This document shows, one piece after another, positions 26,369 through 34,441 of a DNA stretch of 37,060 bases. This DNA is from Holophagaceae bacterium (GTDB taxonomy: Bacteria > Acidobacteriota > Holophagae > Holophagales > Holophagaceae), in NCBI GenBank assembly GCA_025350765.1, contig JANXXC010000290.1, positions 1 to 37,060 on the forward strand, read 5' to 3'. Each line of letters begins with the position of its first letter. Within the stretch, counting starts at the first letter, position 1. The notes beneath the pieces were generated by a model. The model was not told where the DNA came from, made no database searches, and was given only the letters and a program-made list of their open reading frames with translations. The position numbers were made by a program, and so were the translations under genes.

Positions 26369-28237
26369 TCACTTTCCCGCTTTGAACAGGTAGGTGATCT
26401 CCAGAGATTCGCGCTGGGCTTTGCCCCCTCTCGTCGCGGGTAGATAGCTGGAGCGCTTGGCGGCGGCGATGGCCTCCTCGTTGAATCCGTATATCCCTGA
26501 AATGCCCTCCAGCACCGCCACATCCGCAGCTCTACCCTGCTCATCTACGGTGATGCGCAAACGCACGATGTGGTCTTTGTCGGTTTCAAAGCGCAACTCC
26601 CGGGCTCTTCGGGGGAAATTCGCCGAGGCCTTCGTCACCACTCGGGCCAGCGCCAAGGTCAACGATTCGGGCGCCGGGGCGCGCACCAGAGCGATCGCAA
26701 CGGCCGTCTCAGGCTTTACTTGTTCCGGCGGCGGCGCGGGGGAGACCGCTTGCCTTGAAGTGTCTTGTGCAGGTGCAGCCGTGGGCTTCGCGCCCCCTTT
26801 GATCAGCCTCAACTGTTCCGCCTCCCGGGCGTTGCGTTCCTTCAAATCCTTCAACTGCTGCTGGAGCTGGGTGAGGGTCGGCTTGGATGCAGCAGTGTCT
26901 AGTGAAGGGCTGGGAGTTGAGGTCTGACCGACTGCCACCGGCGGCGTGGAAGTCCCTGAAGCACTGGAAGCCGGGGCCTGAGTGGTGGCTCGGCCAGTGG
27001 CAGGGCCGCCAGAGGATGACGGGGAATCTGTCGCCGCAGTAAGGGTCGTCTGGATTGGCCGGGCCTGGGCCTTCCACCAGCGCCATCCCAAGAACCCTGC
27101 ACCGCTCATAAGCAGCGCCCCCACGCCCGCGAACAGTAGACCGAAGGCCTGAGCGTTGCGCTTCGGCGGAGGGGCCGTCGATATCCGAGACACGCGGGGC
27201 GCCCGAGGCGGTTCCACCGGGTGGGCGGGCTCTGGGGGGGCAGGCCGCGGGAGGTTGGGCAGGGGCGCAGACACGCCCATGGAGGTGGGGGGAGCCTGGG
27301 AAGCCTGGGGAACTTGGGGAGCATTGGTGCGCCGGGGTGTGGGCACAAAGACGCCGGAGGCACTCAGGCCCGGCATGGAGACTTCGGTGCCCTCCATGGC
27401 GGCATGCATCTTGGCTTTCGTGGATTCGGCGATGGGGACCGCGTCCACCAGGGCGCCCATGAATCCATACACATCGGGAAATCGATCCCGGGGACGCTTG
27501 GCGAAGGCCCGCAAGAACACCGTCTTGAGCCGCGGGTCCATGGAGGGTGGAATGGCCGGGGGTTCGTTTACGATGCGCAACAGGGTCGAAGCCACGCTGT
27601 CCCCTTGGAAGGGCAGGACCCCGGTGAATGCCTCAAAGGCGGTCACCGCCAAGGCGTAGCAGTCCGTGATGGGGGAAGCCTCTGCATCCTGCAAAAGTTC
27701 CGGCGCGAAATAGGAGGGCGTGCCGATAATGCCCCCAAAAGTCGTGAGGTGCTGGGATTCCTGGCTGCGGGCCACGCCAAAATCCGTCAGTTTCACTCGG
27801 CCATCGCTTCCCACCAGGATGTTCTCGGGCTTCACGTCCCGGTGGGCGATGCCCGCCATGGCCGCCGCCATGAGTCCTCGCGACGCCTGGGTCAGCACGT
27901 GTAGCAGGGCCTCCGGTGGCGAAGCCTGGTCGTGGATAAGCCCGGCAAGGCTGGTTCCCTTCACGTACTCCATGGCGATGTAGGGCCCACTAATGGGATC
28001 CTCGCCCACGTCATGGACGGTGATGATATTGGGATGGTTCAGCCGGGCGGAGATCTCCGCTTCCCGCTGGAACCGCTCCATAGCGTGGGCGTAGTGCCGG
28101 CCGCCCTCGTGGACCACCTTGATGACCAGCTGTCGCTTGAGCTTGGGGTCCTCCACCAGGTACACAGCCCCCATGCCACCCCGCCCCAGGAGGCTCAAGA
28201 CTTGATATCGGCCGATGGAGGTGGGGTCTTGCGTCAT
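26369..28237 (-). CDS. Transmembrane serine/threonine protein kinase with C-terminal TonB-like domain
   Basis: Kinase motifs: IGRYQVLSLLGRGGMGAVYLVED, IAHRDVKPENIL, LTDFGVARS, GTPSYFAPE; single TM (AFGLLFAGVGALLMSGAGFLGW); C-terminal VRLRITVDEQGRAADVAVLEGISGIYGFNEEAIAAAKRSSYLPATRGGKAQRESLEITYLFKAG is TonB_C-like. Confidence 0.92.
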   Translation of the reverse strand: MTQDPTSIGRYQVLSLLGRGGMGAVYLVEDPKLKRQLVIKVVHEGGRHYAHAMERFQREAEISARLNHPNIITVHDVGEDPISGPYIAMEYVKGTSLAGLIHDQASPPEALLHVLTQASRGLMAAAMAGIAHRDVKPENILVGSDGRVKLTDFGVARSQESQHLTTFGGIIGTPSYFAPELLQDAEASPITDCYALAVTAFEAFTGVLPFQGDSVASTLLRIVNEPPAIPPSMDPRLKTVFLRAFAKRPRDRFPDVYGFMGALVDAVPIAESTKAKMHAAMEGTEVSMPGLSASGVFVPTPRRTNAPQVPQASQAPPTSMGVSAPLPNLPRPAPPEPAHPVEPPRAPRVSRISTAPPPKRNAQAFGLLFAGVGALLMSGAGFLGWRWWKAQARPIQTTLTAATDSPSSSGGPATGRATTQAPASSASGTSTPPVAVGQTSTPSPSLDTAASKPTLTQLQQQLKDLKERNAREAEQLRLIKGGAKPTAAPAQDTSRQAVSPAPPPEQVKPETAVAIALVRAPAPESLTLALARVVTKASANFPRRARELRFETDKDHIVRLRITVDEQGRAADVAVLEGISGIYGFNEEAIAAAKRSSYLPATRGGKAQRESLEITYLFKAGK

Positions 28238-28374
28238 GAATTTCCCGAAAGGCTAGGGTCCAGAGGGGAGGGCCAGCATAGGTTCCGTGGCCGGGATTGC
28301 AAGGGTCTAGGCCAACATAGGCCCCGCATGACTCCTGCGAAGGAGTATTCTGAGTCGCTTTCCAGGAGGCGGCC

Positions 28375-28920
28375 ATGGCCCAAGTCACGCTCAAAGGTTC
28401 TCCGGTGAATACCTCCGGCGACCTCCCCGCCGTTGGGGACGCTTCCCCGGTCTTTTCCCTGACCAAGATGGATCTCTCGGAACTCAGCCTGACGGACCTC
28501 AAGGGCAAGCGGGTGGTGCTGAACATCTTCCCCAGCATCGATACGTCTACCTGCGCGACGAGCGTCAAGACCTTCAACCAGCGCGCCAACGAGGTGCCCA
28601 ACACCGCCATCCTCTGCATCTCCGCCGACCTGCCCTTCGCGCAGAAGCGCTTCTGTGGCGCCGAAGGCCTGGAGCAGGTGATCCCCCTCTCCGACTTCAG
28701 GAACAAGGATTTCGGCCGGAAATATGGCGTGAACATCCTCGATGGCGGCCTGCGGGGATTGCTGGCCCGGGCCGTAGTGGTGGTGGATGAGGACGGCACG
28801 GTGATCTACCAAGAGCTGGTCTCGGAAATCGCCAACGGGCCTAATTACGATGCCGCCCTGGAAGCCCTCAACTCCCGCCATTCCGCGCATCTCGACGGAG
28901 ACCAGGGCAGTCCCGAATAA
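28375..28920 (+). CDS. tpx: Thiol peroxidase (atypical 2-Cys peroxiredoxin)
   Basis: TLKGSPVNTSGDLPAVGDASPVFSLTK, NIFPSIDTSTCATSVKTFNQRA, LCISADLPFAQKRFCGAEGLEQVI. Confidence 0.96.
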   Translation: MAQVTLKGSPVNTSGDLPAVGDASPVFSLTKMDLSELSLTDLKGKRVVLNIFPSIDTSTCATSVKTFNQRANEVPNTAILCISADLPFAQKRFCGAEGLEQVIPLSDFRNKDFGRKYGVNILDGGLRGLLARAVVVVDEDGTVIYQELVSEIANGPNYDAALEALNSRHSAHLDGDQGSPE

Positions 28921-29079
28921 TACCCATCGGGGTGGAATAAAAGCGCCGGGTCCGCGTCTTCTTGATGCACGGCGTTCCGTGCCCATCCCATAGGTGATCC
29001 ATGAAGGGGGCCGCGCCTGCCGCACGGTGGACGCGGGGCGTTCTGCTCATCGAGCCTAAAGAACCTGGGGTGAAACCGA

Positions 29080-30309
29080 TCAGTTGAGGTGTTTCAGTTT
29101 TCGCAGTTCGGGCATTTTCCAAGCCGTGATGCCCACCACACCCAGGGTCATGCAGCCGCCGAAGATGACCGAAGGGACCAGGCCCATGAGCTTTGCGGCT
29201 AGGCCACTTTCGAAGGCGCCCAGTTCGTTGCTGCTGCCGATGAAGAAGCCGTTCACCGCCGAGACCCGGCCCATCAGGTGTTGAGGGGTGCGGATCTGCA
29301 CCAGGGTGGAGCGGATCACCACGCTCACATTGTCCACCGCGCCACTGATGGCCAGCAGCAACAGCGAGAACCAGAAACTTTTCGAGAAGGCGAAAGCGAT
29401 CCAGCAAAAGCCGAAGATCGCCACGCACATCAGCATCGTGCGCCCGGCTTTTTTCAAGGCGGGCGAATGGGCCAGCGCCAAGGACATGAGTACGGAACCC
29501 ACCGCGGGCGCGGCTCTCAGGATACCCAGCCCTTGCGGACCGACCTTCAGGATCTGGTCCGCGAAGATGGGCAGCAGGGCAGGCGCGCCGCCGAATAACA
29601 CGGCGAAAAGATCCAAGGACAGGGTGCTCAGCACGACCTTTTCCTGAAAAACGAAGCGCACGCCATCAAAAAATCCAGGCCCATTTTCTTGGACGGGTGC
29701 GGAGCGTGGCCGTGGCGCGAGCGTTGTCAGGGCTGCGAAGCCAAGGATCATTAGCCCCACTTCCACCCCGTAGGCCATTTGCGCGCTGCCGAATCCGTAG
29801 ATCAGGCCGCCCAGCGCGGGCCCCACCACCATGGCGGTGAAAAAACTGGAGGATCGCCAGGTGGCGGCATTGGCGTAGATCTCCTTCGGCACCAATTCGG
29901 TGGCCAGCGCTTGGGAGGCGGGCCGGTAGAAAGCGCGGCCCAGGCCCGCCACCACCTGCACCGCGTAGAAGGGCCAAACCTTCGAAGGAAGGCCATTCAG
30001 GTTCATCACCAGAAGCGCCGCGGCGCCTGAGATGAGCGCCGCCACCGAGATGAGACTGAGCCAGCGGCGATCTTTTCGGTCCGCCGCGTGGCCACCGATG
30101 AGCGTCGTGCAGAGAAATGGCAAGGCCTCCGCCAGGCCTATGAAACCCAATGAGAGCGGATCTTTCGTGATCTCGTAGACCTGCCAGCCCAACACCACCG
30201 ACTGCATCTGCATAGCCATGGAAAGGGCCAGAGTGCTGAGCATGAACCAGCGAAATTCGGGATAGCGGAACGCGGCGTAGGCGTCCGGTTTCTCCTCGAT
30301 TTCACTCAT
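29080..30309 (-). CDS. MFS transporter
   Basis: About 12 hydrophobic segments; FIGLAEALPFLCTTLIGGHAADRKDRRW; ISGAVDNVSVVIRSTLVQIRTPQHLMGRVSAVN. Confidence 0.9.
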   Translation of the reverse strand: MSEIEEKPDAYAAFRYPEFRWFMLSTLALSMAMQMQSVVLGWQVYEITKDPLSLGFIGLAEALPFLCTTLIGGHAADRKDRRWLSLISVAALISGAAALLVMNLNGLPSKVWPFYAVQVVAGLGRAFYRPASQALATELVPKEIYANAATWRSSSFFTAMVVGPALGGLIYGFGSAQMAYGVEVGLMILGFAALTTLAPRPRSAPVQENGPGFFDGVRFVFQEKVVLSTLSLDLFAVLFGGAPALLPIFADQILKVGPQGLGILRAAPAVGSVLMSLALAHSPALKKAGRTMLMCVAIFGFCWIAFAFSKSFWFSLLLLAISGAVDNVSVVIRSTLVQIRTPQHLMGRVSAVNGFFIGSSNELGAFESGLAAKLMGLVPSVIFGGCMTLGVVGITAWKMPELRKLKHLN

Positions 30310-31522
30310 ACCGCAGGGCGTCGATCACATCCAATTTCGCGGCCTTCCGGGCGGGCAAGAAACCGGCGACGACGCCCACCAGGGCGGAGAATCCGAAGCC
30401 CAGCAGGATCGCCCACTGCTGGATGACCGCCGGCACTTTCTGAGCCTGCATGATCCAGATCGCCAGACCCGAAAGCGCCACCCCAAGGAGGCCTCCGAGA
30501 GTGGCCAGCACGATGGCTTCGATCAAGAACTGGAACATCACGCTGTGTTGAGTAGCGCCCAGGGCGCGGCGGATGCCGATCTCGCGGGTTCGCTCGGTGA
30601 CGCTCACCAACATGATGTTGGAGATGCCGATGCCACCCACGATGAGGGAAATGCACGCGGCCATGGCCAGGAGCATGGTCAAGATGGCGCCCTGCTGGGC
30701 CGAGGCTTGGATCCAATCGTCCTGCTTCCGGATGGTGAAGTCGTCGGGCGTGCCAGGGACTAGCTTGTGGCGTTGGCGCAAAAGCGCGGTGATCTCCATC
30801 TCGGCTTGCTTGGATTTCGTATCGCTCACCGCCGAAGCAATGATGAAGTTGATGTGGTCCGATCCCTTCACCTTGCGCATGACCGTGGTGTAGGGCGCGT
30901 GGACGGTGTCGTCCTGGTCTCCCATGGGACCGCCACCCTTGCGCTCGAGGACGCCGATGACCTCGAAGGGCATGTTGCCGAGGCGGATGGTCTTGCCGAT
31001 GGGATCGTCGCCCCCCGGAAAGAGATTGTCCTGCACGGTCTTGCCAATGACCGCCACCTTGGCCTGGCCGCGGACTTCCTGCTCATTGAAGTAGCGCCCT
31101 GACTCCAGATTCCAGGTCTTGATCTCAAGATAGTTGGGCGAAGCCCCTGCCACCGTGCCCACCAGCCAATTGGTGTTGCCGAAAATCGCGGGTTTGGAGG
31201 CGCGGACGTAGGCCGTCGCAGCGGCCACGGAGTCATTCAACTCGCGGTCGATGGCAAAGGCGTCGTCCTCGGTGAGGGTGTCCATGCCCCCTAGCCCCAC
31301 CGGTCCGCCCGTCTTGGAACTTGAGCCGGAGAAGATCATGATCATATTGGTGCCCATGCTCCGGATGATGGCTTCCTGGGCCTGTCTGGAACCCTCGCCG
31401 ATGCCGATCATGGTGATCACGGCGCCCACCCCGATGATGATTCCGAGCATCGTCAGGAAGGCCCGCATTTTGTTGCGGGTGATGGCAAAAAAGGCCAACT
31501 TGATCAGCTCGATGAGACCCAT
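30302..31522 (-). CDS. MacB-type ABC transporter permease (no ATPase domain)
   Basis: [27 protein letters not shown], periplasmic domain, [52 protein letters not shown]. Confidence 0.94.
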   Translation of the reverse strand: [406 protein letters not shown]

Positions 31523-31549
31523 GGTGCACCTCGTTTACGATATGTGCGC

Positions 31550-32833
31550 CTAGCGCATGCGCGGGCCGCCGCCGGCGAGCGGAGCGGTATTGTTGCTACC
31601 GCTGGAACGCTTGGGATCCTCGACGCCCACGAGCACCTGCATCCCTTCGCTTACGTTTTCGCCGCTGATCTCCGTGAATTGTCCGTCGGTGATGCCCGCC
31701 TTCACGGTCACCGCTTTTGGCTTGCCGTCGGAACCCAGGATCCAGAGGCGATCCTCCCGCCGGGCCACCATCCCTCGTTGAGACATGGCATCTCCGGCCG
31801 CGCCACCCCTGGGGCCACCCGGGCCTGCCGGGCCGCTGCCTCCGCCTTTTTGTCCACCTGGACCGCCAGGGCCGCCAGGGCCCTTGGCCTTGGTCGCGTC
31901 ACTCGCGGGCATGAAGGCGGTTGGGTTGAACCGCAGCGCCGCAGAGGGCACTTTCAGCACGTCCTGCTTGGATTGGGTCTGGATGGTCACGTTGGCCGTC
32001 ATACCCGGCCGCAGCTTCAATTCATCATTGGCAACCTGCACCACTACTTTGTAGTTCACGACGTTTTGAACGGTGATGGGCTCCAGCCGAACTTGGTTCA
32101 CGTGGCCCCGGAACTGCGTGTCGGGATAGGAATCCACGGTGAACAGGGCCGACTGCCCCTCTCTGACCTGGCCGATATCGGCTTCGTCGATGCTGGCTTC
32201 CACCTTCATCTTGGTGAGGTCCTGGGCGATGACGAAGAGGTTCGGGGTGCTGAAGCTGGCGGCCACGGTCTGCCCAATATCAATGCTGCGGCTGACCACC
32301 ACGCCCGCCACGGGGGCGGTGATGGTGCAGTAGTCCAGGTTCGCTTGGGCCTTCGCCATGGTCGCCTTGGCGCTGGAGAGATCATTCTTGGCGCGGTCCG
32401 CGGTGACCTGAATGGTGTCGAGATCCTGTTGGGCGATGAGCTTGTCCGCGAAGAGCCGCTTGGCCCTTTCAAGCTGGCGCTGAGAATCCGCCACGACGGT
32501 TTCGGCTTTGCCGACGTTGGCCTTGGCGTCCTGCACCGTCGCCGCGTAGACCGTGGTGTCGATCTGGGCGATGGGCTGCCCTTTCCTCACCTTGGAGTTG
32601 TAGTCCACGTAGAGGTTGGAGATGGTGCCCGAGACCTGGGAGCCCACCGTCACCTGGATGAGGCCCGAAAGCGTGCCCGAAGCAGTGATGCGCTGCTGAA
32701 GGTTCCCCTTCTGTACGGTTGCCAGGCGCCACTTCACTTCATCTTTCGGCTTGCTGAGCACGTAGAATGCCCCGCCCGCGACCACGATTCCCACGCCACC
32801 CAGCCACATCCAGGTCTTGCCCTTCATGCTCAC
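31550..32833 (-). CDS. Periplasmic adaptor (membrane fusion) protein, MacA-like
   Basis: N-terminal TM anchor; LQQRITASGTLSGLIQVTVGSQVSGTISNLYVDYNSKVRKGQPIAQID; coiled-coil; ITAPVAGVVVSRSIDIGQTV; Gly/Pro-rich insertion. Confidence 0.93.
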   Translation of the reverse strand: MSMKGKTWMWLGGVGIVVAGGAFYVLSKPKDEVKWRLATVQKGNLQQRITASGTLSGLIQVTVGSQVSGTISNLYVDYNSKVRKGQPIAQIDTTVYAATVQDAKANVGKAETVVADSQRQLERAKRLFADKLIAQQDLDTIQVTADRAKNDLSSAKATMAKAQANLDYCTITAPVAGVVVSRSIDIGQTVAASFSTPNLFVIAQDLTKMKVEASIDEADIGQVREGQSALFTVDSYPDTQFRGHVNQVRLEPITVQNVVNYKVVVQVANDELKLRPGMTANVTIQTQSKQDVLKVPSAALRFNPTAFMPASDATKAKGPGGPGGPGGQKGGGSGPAGPGGPRGGAAGDAMSQRGMVARREDRLWILGSDGKPKAVTVKAGITDGQFTEISGENVSEGMQVLVGVEDPKRSSGSNNTAPLAGGGPRMR

Positions 32834-32947
32834 CTCACTGCGAGTTCCCGATGTACATACCTTGACATACGAGGGTGGAATGCGAGTAAAAGTTTAACGC
32901 GTGTTGAAATATTTGTTTCGGAGCGCTCAGAGCTGCACCCCGGCCTT

Positions 32948-34441
32948 TCATCGGAGGATCTGGATGCCTTCCTTCAAGGCCGTCGCGGCAAACCCGTTCA
33001 CCAGGAAAATCTGGAAGAATCCACCGGCCAGAATAATGGCCGCGCAGACCAACACCGTCGTGGCCGCCAAGAAGGTATGGGGCTCTGGTTTCTCGGAACG
33101 CTCCCGGACTTGAGCCTCGGAGGGCTGTTCTAAAAACAGGGCCACCACCACCCGCAAGTAGTAGTAGACGGACACTAGGCTGGCCATCACGCCCAAGCAA
33201 GCGAGGCCCACGTGGCCCGTCTTCACCAGCTCTTTGAAGATGAAATACTTCCCGAAGAATCCCCCCATGGGCGGGATGCCGGCGAGGCTCAGCATCGTAA
33301 TCACGACGGCCACGCCCAGGACCGGCCGCTTCCATCCCAGCCCTTTGAGATCTTCAAAACGGGCTTGTTCGCCCACCAGGCCGTAGGCCGTCAACATCCC
33401 GAAGGCAGCCAGGTTCATGGCCATGTAGATGACGAGGTAGAACAGCACGGCCGTATAGGCTTCAGGCGTACCGGCCACGAAACCCAGAAGCAGGTAGCCC
33501 GCGTGGCTGATGCTCGAATAAGCCAGCATCCGCTTGATGTTGGTCTGGGGAAGGGCCGACAAATTGCCAAGGATCATGGTCGCCGCGGCGAGCACGGCCA
33601 AGGCCAGCCCTACGCGCTCCCCTAGGCCTGAGTGCATGCCGATGCCACCGGGGAAGGCGCGCATGAGGGCGATGATCGCCGCACCCTTGGTGGCCACGGA
33701 CATGAAGCCCGCGATGGGATGCGGCGAGGCCTCGTAGGCGTCCGGCGTCCATTGGTGGAAAGGTACCGCGCTGATCTTGAACAGGAATCCCATCAGCAGC
33801 AGGGCGGCGCCCACCGACATCAAAGGATCCGACCCCGCCAGCATCAACTTGTCGCCGATGCCACCGACTTCGAGACTGCCCGTGAGCCCGTAAAGCAGCA
33901 CCGTGCCCATGAGGAAGCAGGCTGATGCCACGGCGCCGGTGATGAAGTACTTCATGCCGCCTTCCGCCGATTCACCCCGGAACCGAAGGGTGGCGGTCAG
34001 AACGTAAAGCGGCAGGCTCAGGAGTTCCAGGCCTAGAAACATCATCAACAGATTGGTGGTGGAGGCGAAAAGGAGCAGGCCCACCACCGAGAAAAGCAGC
34101 AGTGACAGGAACTCGCCCTTCACCCAGCCTTCGTGATGCAGATGGTCCCAGAGCTGAAGCACGGTCATCATCGCCGCCACGGTCACCAGAATTCCGGAGA
34201 ACTGGCCCAGGCGGTCCATCTTGAGCTGCCCAAAGACCAGGCTCTTATCCAAGCCCCACATCTGGGTCAAGTAGTAGAAACTCACCGCTAAGGCCAACAT
34301 GGCCATGCCGAAGATCGCCGCCCGCACGGCCTTCACCGTCTCCTGATCCCGGTCCAGGCTCGCGATGGGAATGAGACAGGCGCCCAGGGCGGGCATCAGC
34401 AGGGGCATGATGGCGCCCCAGATATCACCGGAGAGATTCAT
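32948..34441 (-). CDS. nuoN: NADH-quinone oxidoreductase subunit N
   Basis: Multi-TM proton-channel protein: LSLPLYVLTATLRFRGESAEGGMKYFITGAVASACFLMG, FKISAVPFHQWTPDAYEASPHPIAGFMSVATKGAA, YSSISHAGYLLLG; located after nuoM. Confidence 0.95.
   Translation of the reverse strand: MNLSGDIWGAIMPLLMPALGACLIPIASLDRDQETVKAVRAAIFGMAMLALAVSFYYLTQMWGLDKSLVFGQLKMDRLGQFSGILVTVAAMMTVLQLWDHLHHEGWVKGEFLSLLLFSVVGLLLFASTTNLLMMFLGLELLSLPLYVLTATLRFRGESAEGGMKYFITGAVASACFLMGTVLLYGLTGSLEVGGIGDKLMLAGSDPLMSVGAALLLMGFLFKISAVPFHQWTPDAYEASPHPIAGFMSVATKGAAIIALMRAFPGGIGMHSGLGERVGLALAVLAAATMILGNLSALPQTNIKRMLAYSSISHAGYLLLGFVAGTPEAYTAVLFYLVIYMAMNLAAFGMLTAYGLVGEQARFEDLKGLGWKRPVLGVAVVITMLSLAGIPPMGGFFGKYFIFKELVKTGHVGLACLGVMASLVSVYYYLRVVVALFLEQPSEAQVRERSEKPEPHTFLAATTVLVCAAIILAGGFFQIFLVNGFAATALKEGIQILR

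Noticed and set aside
28967-28982. Hairpin GCACGG-CGTT-CCGTGC between tpx and the MFS gene considered as a terminator
   Set aside because: Perfect 6-bp stem but no T-tract on either side in either orientation; not supportable as a rho-independent terminator.
28234-29025. 263-aa minus-strand ORF opposite tpx
   Set aside because: Antisense to tpx, which has clear peroxiredoxin motifs; no independent evidence.
31544-33133. 529-aa plus-strand ORF opposite the MacA-like gene and part of nuoN
   Set aside because: Spans two convincing minus-strand genes and their intergenic gap; His/Gly/Leu-rich translation without domain signatures.
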